A stretch of 64,000 nt of DNA, taken from Streptomyces sp. AM 4-1-1 (GTDB taxonomy: Bacteria > Actinomycetota > Actinomycetes > Streptomycetales > Streptomycetaceae). The DNA lies in the NCBI RefSeq assembly GCF_029167625.1, contig NZ_CP119145.1:3968001-4032000 (forward strand). Reading direction: 5' to 3'. The position numbers were made by a program, and so were the translations under genes. Positions 34,690-44,134 of this stretch are shown here, one piece after another (position 1 is the first letter of the stretch; each line of letters begins with the position of its first letter). The notes beneath the pieces were generated by a model. It did no database searches. It worked only from the letters and a program-made list of their open reading frames with translations, and was not told the origin of the DNA.

Positions 34690-35352
34690 GTGGCAGAGGT
34701 TCTCGATATCACAGTGGTGGGTCCGCTGCGCGGCACTTCGGTGCGACCGCGCCGCCGGACGCGTACGCCCGGTGGCATGCCGGTGATCGCGCCCCTGCCG
34801 GCCGCGCGCCCCACCAGGCTGCCGTCGCAACGCGAGGGCGCTGACGACTCCGTGGTGGCCGGGACCACGATCGACCACCTCACCGAGACCTACAGCGCCC
34901 ACTACCGTTCGCTGCTCGGCCTCGCGGCCCTGCTGCTGGACGACACCGCGTCGTGCGAGGACGTGGTGCAGGAGGCGTTCATCCGCGTGCACTCGGCGCG
35001 CAACCGGGTGAGGGACCCGGACAAGACACTCGCGTACCTCCGCCAGACCGTCGTCAACCTCTCGCGTTCCGCGCTGCGCCGCCGCATCCTCGGGCTGAAG
35101 CTGCTCTCCAAGCCGATGCCGGACATGGCGAGCGCCGAGGAGGGCGCGTACGACCAACTGGAACGGGACGCGCTGATCAAAGCGATGCGAGGGCTGCAAC
35201 GCCGCCAGCGTGAGGTACTGGTGCTGCGGTACTTCGCGGACATGACGGAGGCCCAGGTCGCCGAGACGCTGGGCATATCGCTCGGCTCGGTGAAGGCGTA
35301 CGGCTCCCGGGGGATAGCGGCTCTGCGTGTGGTGATGGAGGCGCAGGCGTGA
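34690..35352 (+). CDS. ECF-type RNA polymerase sigma factor
   Basis: The 220-residue protein has an unusual basic N-terminal extension (to about residue 50), then sigma region 2 (YSAHYRSLLGLAALLLDDTASCEDVVQEAFIRVHSA) and region 4 (LQRRQREVLVLRYFADMTEAQVAETLGISLGSVKAYGSRGIAAL). The GTG at 34690 is the first start after an in-frame stop; the strong GGGGGGAAA sits about 14 nt away, so an ATG at 34777 is another possible start. The next gene overlaps by four bases and codes for a membrane protein, so the pair looks like a sigma factor with its anti-sigma-like partner. Confidence 0.88.
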   Translation: MAEVLDITVVGPLRGTSVRPRRRTRTPGGMPVIAPLPAARPTRLPSQREGADDSVVAGTTIDHLTETYSAHYRSLLGLAALLLDDTASCEDVVQEAFIRVHSARNRVRDPDKTLAYLRQTVVNLSRSALRRRILGLKLLSKPMPDMASAEEGAYDQLERDALIKAMRGLQRRQREVLVLRYFADMTEAQVAETLGISLGSVKAYGSRGIAALRVVMEAQA

Positions 35353-36752
35353 GTGGGCGTGGGAACGGACCGGGGCGTGGAAATGGGCAGGGACCTGTGT
35401 GTGAGGGACCGGGGCATGGGGGCGCGGACGGCGCGCACCGGAGCGAATCCGGACATGGCGTGGTGAACGAGGCGACGAACGGTACGTCGGACGCGCCGGG
35501 CGCGGCGGGCGACGCGGAAACGGCGGGGCGGGGCTCGGGGGCGGACGCGGCCGGTGATTGCGCCGACACCGCCCCGGTACGGAATCCGGCCCGCCCGCTC
35601 GGGATCGCGTCGGGCGGCGGGGCCGCCAGGGGCCGGGTTCCCGGTGCGGGCGGCGGGAGGACCGGCGGCGGGGTTCCCGCCACGGTCGGCGGCGGGGGGG
35701 CCGGTGGCGGCGCCACCGATCGTGCCGCCACCGGTGTCACCGATCTGGACGAGGTCGCGCTGCGCCGGATGCTGCGCGGAGCGGTACGGAGCATCGAACC
35801 CTCCGAAGGCTCCCTCGACCAACTGCACCGGGCGGTACCGGCCCGGCGGGCCCGGCGGCGGCAGGCCGTCGTCGGGGTGGCCGCCGCGGCGCTGCTCATC
35901 GGCACGGGGGTCCCGGCCTTCGTGCACGTCGCGAACTCCGAGGGCCCGGCCCGTGACCGGCCCTCGATCGCCGGCCACGGTGAACAGGCCCAGGGCGGCA
36001 GTGGCGCCGAACCCGGTGCGGAGACGGGCACCCGCGGGTCCGACGGCGTCGGCACCGAGCTGAACGCGGGCGGCGACGGCGAGTCCGACAGCGTGGATTA
36101 CCCCGCCGAGGCCGGCGGCGCGGAGGCGGGCGCCTCACCCACCGGCGGCTCCGCGGACCCCTCGCGCCCGGAAACCCTCACGATGCCGGTCTGCGGCCCC
36201 GAACAGCTGGGCGTCGCCTCCGCCACGACCGGCGCCGCGGGCGCGGACGGCACGGTGTACGGGAGCTTCCGGATCGCCAACGTGTCGCACCGGGGCTGCT
36301 CGGTGACCAGCAAGGGAATCGTCGGGTTCCAGGCGCGGGGAGCGGCCGTCCGGTCCAGGATCGATGTCGTCGAACACACCGCGGGCGACGCGGCCACCGG
36401 ACTGCCCGACCCCTCCGAGGAGGAGGCGTCGGTGACGCTGAAGCCGGCCATGGCGTACGAGGTGAGGTTCGCCTGGGTGCCGAAGGAGAGCTGCACCGGC
36501 GCCGCCGCGTCACCCACCCCGACCTCGCCGCCCTCCGGAGGGCCGGGCGGCTCCACGACGGACGGCCCGAACACGGGCCCCGTCGGGGCGGAACCGCAGC
36601 CGGGCGGTGACGACGGCGGGAGCGGTACGAAGGGCGAGGGAAGCGTCTCCGTGCGGCACACCCCGGAACCGGGCGCCCCGGTCGCCGAGACGACGATCCC
36701 CAACGCGTGTACGGGGACGATCTACCGGACGGGGATGCTCGGGGCCTCGTAG
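35349..36752 (+). CDS. Membrane protein coupled to the ECF sigma factor (anti-sigma-like)
   Basis: The 467-residue protein has a very Gly/Ala-rich low-complexity N-terminus to about residue 130. A cytoplasmic helical segment follows (VTDLDEVALRRMLRGAVRSIEPSEGSLDQLHRAVPARRARRRQ), then one membrane helix (AVVGVAAAALLIGTGVPAFV) and a long extracytoplasmic region. The latter contains a beta-rich DUF4232-like domain (TMPVCGPEQLGVASATT...SFRIANVSHRGCSVTSKG). The order and overlap with the sigma gene (GTGA) suggest regulation of the sigma factor. No classical zinc-binding anti-sigma motif is present. Its 3' end overlaps SURF1 on the other strand by 31 bp. Confidence 0.75.
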   Translation: MSGRGNGPGRGNGQGPVCEGPGHGGADGAHRSESGHGVVNEATNGTSDAPGAAGDAETAGRGSGADAAGDCADTAPVRNPARPLGIASGGGAARGRVPGAGGGRTGGGVPATVGGGGAGGGATDRAATGVTDLDEVALRRMLRGAVRSIEPSEGSLDQLHRAVPARRARRRQAVVGVAAAALLIGTGVPAFVHVANSEGPARDRPSIAGHGEQAQGGSGAEPGAETGTRGSDGVGTELNAGGDGESDSVDYPAEAGGAEAGASPTGGSADPSRPETLTMPVCGPEQLGVASATTGAAGADGTVYGSFRIANVSHRGCSVTSKGIVGFQARGAAVRSRIDVVEHTAGDAATGLPDPSEEEASVTLKPAMAYEVRFAWVPKESCTGAAASPTPTSPPSGGPGGSTTDGPNTGPVGAEPQPGGDDGGSGTKGEGSVSVRHTPEPGAPVAETTIPNACTGTIYRTGMLGAS

Positions 36753-37663
36753 CCGGTGGCGCCGGTGTCCGTGGCCGGGATCGTGTCGGTGTTCGTCTTC
36801 GTCTCGGTGTCGGTGCCGGTGTTCGTGTTCGTCTTCGTGTCCGTACCGGAAGTTTCCGTGTCGGCGGGCGCGGCGGCTGTGGCGGGTGCCGTCCCGGTGT
36901 CCGGTACGAGGCCCAGCGCGAGGTCCTTCGCCGCCTCCGCCTCGCGCCTGATCAGCCGGAACCACATGAAGAGCACGAACCCGGCGAAGACGAACCACTC
37001 ACCGGTGTAGCCGAGGTTCTGGAACGCCTTCAGATCGAGCCCGCTGCCCTGCGGTGCGACGGCCGGCACGGGCTTCATGACGCCACCCGGCGCGCCCGTG
37101 CCGGGGAGCGTCACCCAGGCGTCGTAGACGTCGTACGGGACGAGGTTCACCAGCGACGCCGCGCTGATCATCCCGAGCTGCCCGTCCGGGAGCCCGCCCG
37201 AGGCCCGCGCGCCCGAGCTGCCCGCGCTCTCGGACGCCTGGAGGTCGCCGGTCACGGTGACCTCACCGGTCGGTGCGGCCGGGACCGGGGTGCGCCCCGG
37301 AGTGCCGGGCAGCCAGCCCCGTACCACCGGCAGCGCCTTACCGCCGTCGGTGCGCAGGAGGGTGAGGACGTAGAAACCGGTCCTGTCGTCCAGCTCGCGG
37401 CCGGGCACCAGGAACTGGTCGGCGTAGTGGCCGGTCGCGGTGGCCGGGCGGCCCGAGGTCTCCGTGCTGACCGGGAGGAGGGCGTCGAGCGGCTTCGCCG
37501 CCCGGGTGGACGGATCGGGCAGCTTCTCGGCCTCCCGGTGCGTCTCGACACGGTCCTCGAAGCGGCCGAGCTGCCAGGTGCCCATGAACACGCAGAACGG
37601 GATGGCCAGCACGACGAAGAGGTTGATCCCCCACCATCGTGGGGTCAGCAGGAACCGGTACAC
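36722..37663 (-). CDS. SURF1 family protein
   Basis: The 313-residue protein has the SURF1 layout: an N-terminal membrane helix (WGINLFVVLAIPFCVFMGTWQLGRFEDRV), a periplasmic-type domain with VRGWLPGTPG and NLGYTGEWFVFAGFVLFMWFRLIRRE, where the second membrane helix ends. SURF1 assists assembly of cytochrome c oxidase. After the second helix comes a 70-residue Thr/Asp/Asn-rich tail of six-base repeats (NTGTDTETKTNTDT). It starts at GTG 37663. The tail-to-tail overlap with the sigma partner gene falls within this repetitive end. Confidence 0.92.
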   Translation of the reverse strand: MYRFLLTPRWWGINLFVVLAIPFCVFMGTWQLGRFEDRVETHREAEKLPDPSTRAAKPLDALLPVSTETSGRPATATGHYADQFLVPGRELDDRTGFYVLTLLRTDGGKALPVVRGWLPGTPGRTPVPAAPTGEVTVTGDLQASESAGSSGARASGGLPDGQLGMISAASLVNLVPYDVYDAWVTLPGTGAPGGVMKPVPAVAPQGSGLDLKAFQNLGYTGEWFVFAGFVLFMWFRLIRREAEAAKDLALGLVPDTGTAPATAAAPADTETSGTDTKTNTNTGTDTETKTNTDTIPATDTGATGYEAPSIPVR

Positions 37664-37680
37664 CCCTCCACGGTACGGTT

Positions 37681-37706
37681 CCCCGCTCAGAAGTTCCGGA
37701 GCGGGG
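37681..37706 (-). terminator. Hairpin downstream of the S9 peptidase gene
   Basis: CCCCGCTC (37681-37688) and GAGCGGGG (37699-37706) form an 8-bp stem with a 10-nt loop, between the peptidase stop (37723) and the SURF1 start. Confidence 0.5.
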
Positions 37707-37722
37707 TCCCGTGGCGCACGCC

Positions 37723-39738
37723 CTACGCGGACGCCGGGCGGCCCGACCCGGCGGACGGCTCCGGCCGTCCCTGGTCCTCGTCCCGGTCCCCGTCCCGCTC
37801 CCCGAGGTGCCTGAGCGCGAAGTCGATCTCCAGGCGCACCTGCTTGATCCGCTCCTCCACGACGAGCGAGCCGTGCCCGGCGTCGTACCGGTACACCTCG
37901 TGCGGTGCCCGGCGGGCCTTCAGCCGGTCGACGTAGTTCTCGATCTGGCGGATGGGGCAGCGCGGATCGTTGAGCCCCGCCGAGATGTAGACCGGGGCGC
38001 GCACCGCGTCCACGTACGTGATCGGGGAGGACGCCTCGAACCGCTCGGGCACCTCTTCCGGGGTGCCGCCCAGCAGGGTGCGGTCCAGGGCCTTCAGGGC
38101 CTCCATCTCGTCGTGGTAGGCCGTGACGTAGTCGGCGACCGGGACCGCGGCCAGTCCCACGGCCCAGGAGTCCGGCTGCGTCCCGAGGCCGAGGAGCGTC
38201 AGATAGCCGCCCCAGGAGCCGCCCGCGAGCACCACCCGCGCCGGGTCCGCGAGCCCGGACCGCACCGCCCAGTCACGGACCGCGGCGATGTCCTCCAGCT
38301 CGATGAGCCCGATCCGGTGCTTGAGCGCGTCCGTCCAGGCGCGGCCGTAGCCGGTGGACCCCCGGTAGTTGACCCGTACCACCGCGAAACCGTGGTCCAG
38401 CCAGGCCGCCGGGCCCGCCGCGAACGAGTCCCGGTCGTGCGCGGTCGGTCCGCCGTGCACCTCGAACACCGTGGGGAACGGCCCGTCGCCCCGGCCGGCC
38501 GGCCGCTGCACGAGGGCGTGGACCCGGCCGCCGGGACCGTCCACCCAGGCGTCCTCCACGGGCACGGAGGCGGGGGCCTCGGCGCCCGGCGGGTCGAGGA
38601 CGACGTCACCGGTCGTGGAGCGCACGACGGGCGGCCGGGCGGCCGACGACCAGAGGTATTCCACGGTGCCGTCCGGCCGGGCGGTGGCGGCGGAGACCGA
38701 TCCGGCGGGCGTCTCGACGCGCACCAGGCGCCGGTCGCCGGCCGGAGCGGGGGTCGTGGCGGCGGTGGCGGTGGTGCCGGGGGCCGCGTCACCGGGTGCG
38801 GCCGCGTCGTCGGCCGCGTCGGGAGCGGTGTCGGGGGCGGCGTCGGGGGCCGCGTGGGGGGCGGCCAGCTCGTACCGCCACAGCTCGCTGCGCGCCTCGA
38901 AGCCGTGCACCAGCAGCAGCGCGGAGCCGTCCGGATACCACTCGGCGCCCACATCACCGGGCAGATCGACGTCCAGCGCGGTCTCCGTCCCGGTGAGCGG
39001 GTCCCAGATCATCGGCTCCCAACGGCCGCGCCGCTGGTGCCCGATCAGCAGCCGGGAGTCCCCGGCGACCGGCGCGAAGCCCATCACCGTGAGGCCCAGC
39101 TCCTCCGTGCCGCCCTTGGTGTCGTCCAGCTCGGCGACCGTGGACCCGTCCGGGCGAACCACCCGCAGCGCGGCGTGCATCGAGTCGCCGTGCTCGGTGT
39201 GCTCAAGGGCGATCAGCGTGCCGTCGCGCGACAGGTCGCCGACCCCGCCCGACTCCCGGTGGCGGTAGATCTCGACGGGCGCCTCACCGGGCCGTACGAC
39301 GTGGACGGTCGTACCGTCCTCGTCGGTCGACCGGCCGACCACCGCCGTCCCGTCCCGTCCGATGGCGAGCCCGGCCGGGTAGGAGGGCGCGAGCCCCGGC
39401 GTGGCGGGCTCGTCGCGCACGTCCCCGGCCGCGTCGCGGGGGTGGAACGGCTGCCGCATCCACACCCCGAACTCGTCGCCGTCGGTGTCGTCGAACCACC
39501 AGACGCTCTCGCCGTCGGGCGGCAGCGCCCCGTCGGTCGTACCGTTCGCGCGGTCCGTGATCTGCCGTTGTCCGCCGGTCGCCCGGTCCCACGCGTACAG
39601 CTCGAACGTCCCGGTCGCGTTGGAGATGAACAGCGCCCGGTCCGGCGCGTCCTCCGCCCACTCGGGCAGCGACACGCGGGGTGCCCGGAAGCGCTGCTCC
39701 CATTCCGGTGCGGGCTGATGGTTCTGTGTATCGCTCAT
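37723..39738 (-). CDS. S9 family prolyl oligopeptidase
   Basis: The 671-residue protein has an N-terminal beta-propeller (WDRATGGQRQITD, SVWWFDDTDGDEFGVW, RRGRWEPMIWDPLTG) and a C-terminal alpha/beta-hydrolase domain. The latter has EVHGGPTAHDRDSF, NYRGSTGYGRAW, the nucleophile in AGGSWGGYLTL, Asp in SAGLNDPRCP, and His in DAGHGSLV. It cleaves short peptides, probably in the cytoplasm, as no signal peptide is present. A Pro/Ala/Asp-rich insertion (AAPDAAPDTAPDAADD) splits the propeller near residue 300. The start at 39738 has GGTGGG upstream. Confidence 0.94.
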   Translation of the reverse strand: MSDTQNHQPAPEWEQRFRAPRVSLPEWAEDAPDRALFISNATGTFELYAWDRATGGQRQITDRANGTTDGALPPDGESVWWFDDTDGDEFGVWMRQPFHPRDAAGDVRDEPATPGLAPSYPAGLAIGRDGTAVVGRSTDEDGTTVHVVRPGEAPVEIYRHRESGGVGDLSRDGTLIALEHTEHGDSMHAALRVVRPDGSTVAELDDTKGGTEELGLTVMGFAPVAGDSRLLIGHQRRGRWEPMIWDPLTGTETALDVDLPGDVGAEWYPDGSALLLVHGFEARSELWRYELAAPHAAPDAAPDTAPDAADDAAAPGDAAPGTTATAATTPAPAGDRRLVRVETPAGSVSAATARPDGTVEYLWSSAARPPVVRSTTGDVVLDPPGAEAPASVPVEDAWVDGPGGRVHALVQRPAGRGDGPFPTVFEVHGGPTAHDRDSFAAGPAAWLDHGFAVVRVNYRGSTGYGRAWTDALKHRIGLIELEDIAAVRDWAVRSGLADPARVVLAGGSWGGYLTLLGLGTQPDSWAVGLAAVPVADYVTAYHDEMEALKALDRTLLGGTPEEVPERFEASSPITYVDAVRAPVYISAGLNDPRCPIRQIENYVDRLKARRAPHEVYRYDAGHGSLVVEERIKQVRLEIDFALRHLGERDGDRDEDQGRPEPSAGSGRPASA

Positions 39739-39916
39739 GCCCACCATCCAACCCGATGGGCCGGTGACGTCGTACGGGGTCGTACGGGGGCGTACGGCGC
39801 TGACGCGGTCCGAGCACGGTCCCGGGGAAGCCCGGAGCGGGGCCCGGAAGCCCGGAATCGCGGGGCGGCCCGTATTCCGCTCGCGTCGTCCCCAACCTGT
39901 GGGTAACTTTTCGGCC

Positions 39917-40768
39917 ATGTACTCACCGACCCCCGAGGACTGGCACGAGGCCAACCGCGCCCGCTGGGACGAACGCGCGGCCATTCACGCGGCGAGCGAC
40001 TTCTACGGACTCGCCGCCTTCCGCGCGGGCAAGGAGGCGCTGCGGGACTTCGAGCTGGCGGAGGTAGGGGACGTCACCGGGAAGTCGCTGCTGCACCTCC
40101 AGTGCCACCTGGGCGTCGACACCCTGTCCTGGGCCCGGCACGGCGCCTCGCACGTCGTCGGCCTCGACTTCTCCGAACCCGCCGTGGAGACCGCCCGCGC
40201 CCTCGCCCGCGACCTCGGGCTCGGCCCGGAGCGGGCGGCGTTCGTCGCGGCGGACGTGTACGAGGCGGCCGAGGCGGTGCCCGACTCCTCGTACGACATC
40301 GTCTACACCGGTGTCGGCGCGCTGAACTGGCTGCCGGACCTGGAGCGTTGGGCGGACACCGCGGCCTCGCTGGTGGCGCCGGGCGGTTTCCTCTACCTCG
40401 CCGAGTTCCATCCGCTGACCGACACCCTGGACGACTCGACCGGTTCACGGATCACCCACGACTACTTCAGCCGTGAGGCGTGGGTGGACGAGACACCCGG
40501 GACCTACGCCGACTTCGACGCCCCGACCGTGCACAACCGGAGCGTCGAGTGGCAGCACCCGATCGGCGAGGTGGTGACGGCGCTGGCCGGGGCCGGGCTG
40601 CGGATCGAATTCCTGCGCGAGCACGCCGTCTCGCTGTTCGCCCGCTTCTCGGCGCTGGAGCGGCACGCGGACGGCTACTACCGGTTCCCGGCGGACCGGC
40701 CGCGCATTCCCCTGATGTACTCGATCAAGGCGTCGCGCCCGGCGGAGTCCTCGCGTCGGCGCGACTGA
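39917..40768 (+). CDS. Class I SAM-dependent methyltransferase
   Basis: The 283-residue protein has motif I in SLLHLQCHLGVDTLSWARHG near 56-75, GLDFSEPAVE, a C-terminal beta region, and ARWDERAAIHAASDFY at the N-terminus as in UbiE/SmtA-like Streptomyces methyltransferases. It is divergent from the S9 peptidase gene. The substrate is unknown. The start ATG 39917 has no strong ribosome binding site. Confidence 0.85.
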   Translation: MYSPTPEDWHEANRARWDERAAIHAASDFYGLAAFRAGKEALRDFELAEVGDVTGKSLLHLQCHLGVDTLSWARHGASHVVGLDFSEPAVETARALARDLGLGPERAAFVAADVYEAAEAVPDSSYDIVYTGVGALNWLPDLERWADTAASLVAPGGFLYLAEFHPLTDTLDDSTGSRITHDYFSREAWVDETPGTYADFDAPTVHNRSVEWQHPIGEVVTALAGAGLRIEFLREHAVSLFARFSALERHADGYYRFPADRPRIPLMYSIKASRPAESSRRRD

Positions 40769-40870
40769 CCTTTCCCGCGGCGTCGCGTTCGAGGAGGGGC
40801 GTCGCGTTCAGGTGAAGAGGGCACACACGGCCGCGCGTTCTTCGGGCGCGTCCTTCGCCGTGCGGACGCG

Positions 40871-40908
40871 GCGCGGCCCCGCCCGGATGGAACCGGACGG
40901 GGCCGCGC
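40871..40908. terminator. Bidirectional hairpin terminator
   Basis: A 16-bp stem with one mismatch (40871-40886 with 40893-40908) and a 6-nt loop lies between the convergent methyltransferase and sortase-substrate genes. Confidence 0.8.
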
Positions 40909-40933
40909 TGTGATCGGCTGCGCGCAGACGTGG

Positions 40934-42217
40934 TTACGAGCGGGAGGCGCGGCGGCGCATACCGAACGCGAGCGCCCCACCGGCGGCGATCAGGAGCGCG
41001 GCACCGGCCGCGTACCAGGTGGTGTTCGAGGAGCCGGTGCTGGCCAGGGAACTGTTCGCGGAGGTGGTGTTCAGGTCGGTGCCCGTCCCCGTGCCGCCAC
41101 CGGTCGTGGTGGTGGCCGGCGGGGTCGAGGTGGACGGCTCAGCCGTGGGCGTGCCGGTTGACGCCGGGGTCGACGGGGTCGAGCCGGTGCCGGGAGTCCC
41201 GGGGGTGGCGGGCGGCGTGGAGGTGCTGCTCGCCGGAGCGACCTCGAACCGGGTCCTGCCGTCGGCGAAGGGGTAGGTGTTGCCCTCGGTGAGGGCGGTG
41301 GAGGCCGCGAGGTCCAGCGAGGTGGCCTTCATGACGCCGTTCAGGTCGAGGACCACGACACGCAGCGGGGTGGTGTGGGTCCGCTCCTTGCCGCCGAAGC
41401 CCTTGGCGATGTTCGGCAGCTTCCAGGTGTTGGTGGTGCCCTGGACGTGCTCCAGCTTCTTCCAGACCCCCTTGGCCGACTCGATCTCGACCGCCAGCTT
41501 CGGCGCGGGACCGGAAGCGGGGCCCGTGATCCTCACGGTGGTGGCCAGGGCGGAGTCGAACACCCCTTCACCCTTCGCCGTGTGCTGGACGGAGATCGGG
41601 AGGGGGCTGCCGGGCCGGGCCGGGGAGCCGCCCTTGACGAAGCCGATGTCGAGCTTTCCGGCCACGACCGCGGGCGCGGCCTTGAGGACCAGGGTGTCGT
41701 CACGCTCGACCGGCGCGTTGCCCAGCAGGTCGGAGACCATGAGTTCCAGATCGGGGTTGTTGGTCGGGTAGTTCGCGCCGAGCCCGATCGTCACCTTCCA
41801 GCTCAGCTCGCCGGAGGCCGGGACCGAGAACGCCGAGCCCTTGCCGCCGGCCTTGGGATAGATGGACACGACCGCGGCCTCGTCCTGCGAGCTGAGGGAT
41901 TCCTCGGTCGCCGGGGCGTTGACCGCCTGCACATCGACGGAGAGCTGCGTGCCGGTGATCGGGCTCGGACCGCTCGACCCGCCGGTCATCCAGGGGTTGA
42001 ACTCCACCGCCTTGTCGGAGGAGTTCTTCACCGCGAAGGTGAAGGTCTCGGTCGCCCCGCCCCGGGTCAGCGGCCCGGACGGGACCGGAGAGCCCAGCTC
42101 GATGCGCAACGGCTTCTCACCGGCGGCCGGGGCCGCGTGGGCGGTGCCGAGCGGGACGAGCGTGGTGCCGATGACGGCGGCGGCGACGGTTGCCGCGGAG
42201 CGCAGACGGATGGACAT
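40934..42217 (-). CDS. Secreted cell-wall protein with a LASTG sortase signal
   Basis: This is a 427-residue surface protein. The start at 42217 has GGGGGAT upstream. It has a signal peptide (cut after AHA near residue 28), then a beta-sandwich region with TFTFAVKNSSDKAVEFNPW, a long Thr/Pro/Ser/Gly spacer, and a sorting signal LASTG at 391-395. A hydrophobic helix (AAGAALLIAAGGALAFGM) and the basic tail RRRASRS complete the anchor. Streptomyces class E sortases use LAxTG, so it should be linked to peptidoglycan. The function of the exposed domain is unknown. Confidence 0.88.
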   Translation of the reverse strand: MSIRLRSAATVAAAVIGTTLVPLGTAHAAPAAGEKPLRIELGSPVPSGPLTRGGATETFTFAVKNSSDKAVEFNPWMTGGSSGPSPITGTQLSVDVQAVNAPATEESLSSQDEAAVVSIYPKAGGKGSAFSVPASGELSWKVTIGLGANYPTNNPDLELMVSDLLGNAPVERDDTLVLKAAPAVVAGKLDIGFVKGGSPARPGSPLPISVQHTAKGEGVFDSALATTVRITGPASGPAPKLAVEIESAKGVWKKLEHVQGTTNTWKLPNIAKGFGGKERTHTTPLRVVVLDLNGVMKATSLDLAASTALTEGNTYPFADGRTRFEVAPASSTSTPPATPGTPGTGSTPSTPASTGTPTAEPSTSTPPATTTTGGGTGTGTDLNTTSANSSLASTGSSNTTWYAAGAALLIAAGGALAFGMRRRASRS

Positions 42218-42513
42218 GCGGAGATCCCCCAAAGGACATGACGAGCGGAAGAACATCGTGACGAGCGGCGGTCGAGGTGGTGCGGGAGTCGCGAACCGGC
42301 CCGCACTCAGAGGCGCACCGGGGTGGATCGGTCATCGCGTCCCGCTCGGTCTTTCGACCCCCCTGCGGTTTGCGATGTGCTTATCCTCACATCTCCTGAT
42401 CATCCAAAGTGACCCGGAATCGTCACTACTGTGCAACAGCCCTTCCGGGTCTCCTCGGGCCTGGTCAGGCGCCCTCGCCGCCGCTCCTTCCTCCCGTACT
42501 TCCTCTCCCCGTC

Positions 42514-43344
42514 TCAGAGGGCCGAGCGGAGTGCGGGCAGATAGCCGTGCGCCTGGCCCGAGGCGTTGGGGTGGTACGAGTTGTGAACGGGGAACGCCAC
42601 GCTGCGGAGCCAGGGGGCCCGCGAGCAGATCTCGTGCCCGGTGAACTCGTCCACGACGCTGGAGTACGTGAATCCGATGTCCGCCGCCCGCTTGGCGAGC
42701 ACTCCGTTCAGGACGTCCGCCGCGCGGTTGATCGCCGACCGCTCGGCCTCGCTGAGCCCGGCGGCGCAGCCGCCGCCGAGGTGGTAGAAGCGGGGGTAGC
42801 CGAGGACGACGACGTGGGCCCGTGGCGCCTTGGCGTGGATGCCCCGGTAGAGGGAGTCGAGGCCCGAGGGCAGCGATTTGTTCATCCGGGAGACAGCGGT
42901 CTTCACGCTCTTCAGGCAGGTGGCCTCGGTGGACAGGACGCAGTCCCGCATGACGTCGGCGTATCCCACGTCGTTGCCGCCCACGGTGACGCTGACCAGC
43001 GCGGTCGACGGACGGAGCGCGCTCAGCTGGCTCTTGGCCACCGAGGCGCTGGTGGCGCCGGCGCAGGCGACGAACGCGAACGAGGACGGTGACTTCTTCG
43101 CCGCCCAGAGGTAGGGGTAGGCCAGGGTGCTGCGCCGGCAGTCGCCGCTGTCGGCGATGTAGCTCCCGGCGCCGACGCCGGACGAGTAGGAATCACCGAG
43201 CGCGACATAGCCGCCGACCGCGGCGGTGCCCGCCGACGTGCTTGCGGTGGTGCCCGCCGCCGACGCTGGGTTCGCGAGGCCCAGGGCGGTCACGGCGGCA
43301 AGGACCAGAGCGGATGCGGACGCCCGGAATCTCCGTACTGACAT
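42514..43344 (-). CDS. Secreted SGNH/GDSL-family lipase/esterase
   Basis: The 276-residue protein has a signal peptide (SALVLAAVTALGLANPASA, cut near 29-30) and SGNH blocks: GDSYSSG with the nucleophile S52, GGNDVGYAD, and SYHPNASG near the C-terminus with the Asp/His equivalent. Six Cys in pairs match the Streptomyces SCO7513-like phospholipase/esterase fold. It hydrolyses ester bonds of lipids outside the cell. It stands upstream of the sortase-substrate gene on the same strand with about 300 bp between. Confidence 0.93.
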   Translation of the reverse strand: MSVRRFRASASALVLAAVTALGLANPASAAGTTASTSAGTAAVGGYVALGDSYSSGVGAGSYIADSGDCRRSTLAYPYLWAAKKSPSSFAFVACAGATSASVAKSQLSALRPSTALVSVTVGGNDVGYADVMRDCVLSTEATCLKSVKTAVSRMNKSLPSGLDSLYRGIHAKAPRAHVVVLGYPRFYHLGGGCAAGLSEAERSAINRAADVLNGVLAKRAADIGFTYSSVVDEFTGHEICSRAPWLRSVAFPVHNSYHPNASGQAHGYLPALRSAL

Positions 43345-43603
43345 CACTGTCAGCCCTCCGAAATGTGGGGTGGGTGAGGGTTGGTCGAGCGTCACGATGT
43401 CTAGCAGCCGCCGGAACCGGCCGGTGCCCGGTTCCGGGGGAAGTCGCCCATTTGGCCCGTACGGCCGACCCGGGCCGGGGGCGGAACCTTTTCGCACTCC
43501 TTGGTGGGATTGCCCCGGATACGGGTACTCGGAGCGAGCACGCCTGGCCAGGGTTCCGGTGCACGCCGGAGCGGGGCCGGTACGGACGAAGGGAGCGGGC
43601 GCC

Positions 43604-44038
43604 ATGCAGTACGAGGAGCTGATCGGAAAGGTGCAGGCCAGGGCTCAGCTACCGGGCCGGGGCGCTGCCGAGCGGGTGACGGGAGCGGTGCTGCGGACAC
43701 TGGTGGAACGGCTGCCCGACGGGCTTGCCGGGCATCTGCTCGCCCAGCTGCCGTCGACACTGGCAACAGCGGTGTCCGGGACGGCGGAGGACCCGGCCCA
43801 CCCGGAACCGCGGAGCAAGGGCAGCGGCGAGCGTTTCGACATCACCGCGTTCGCGGGCCGGGTGGCCTGGCGCACGGGAACGTCCGAGGACACCGCGCTG
43901 GAGCAGACGGCGGCCGTCTTCGAGGTCCTGGACGCGGCTGTCTCCCCCGAGCTGATGGAGAAGGTGACGGCCGCGCTCCCCGTGGACATCGGCGGACTCC
44001 TGCCCACGGCCCGGACCGGGGACGGGCCGGAGGAGTAG
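43604..44038 (+). CDS. DUF2267 domain protein
   Basis: The 144-residue soluble protein begins MQYEELIGKVQARAQLPGRGAAERVTGAVLRTLVERLPDG, the usual DUF2267 start, and has the second half-repeat RFDITAFAGRVAWRTGTSEDTALEQTAAVFEVLDAAVSPEL. The two halves look like an internal duplication of helices. The start is preceded by GGGAGCGGG. The function is unknown. Confidence 0.85.
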   Translation: MQYEELIGKVQARAQLPGRGAAERVTGAVLRTLVERLPDGLAGHLLAQLPSTLATAVSGTAEDPAHPEPRSKGSGERFDITAFAGRVAWRTGTSEDTALEQTAAVFEVLDAAVSPELMEKVTAALPVDIGGLLPTARTGDGPEE

Positions 44039-44134
44039 GGGAGTACGGGAACGGGCCCTCGCGGCGGCGTTCGCCCTGTCCGGCGCGGTGTCGCGGACCC
44101 GCTGCCGGTCGGCTACCAGTCGGTCAGCGACCTG

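Noticed and set aside
34676..34830. A GTG at 34676 with a strong ribosome binding site as start of a small gene before the sigma factor
   Set aside because: The frame ends after a short low-complexity run and overlaps the sigma factor N-terminus in another frame; the site more likely serves the sigma gene at long spacing.
42316..42513. A riboswitch or structured leader between the surface protein and lipase genes
   Set aside because: I saw no conserved core; the region reads as an ordinary upstream region of the surface protein and 3' end of the lipase.
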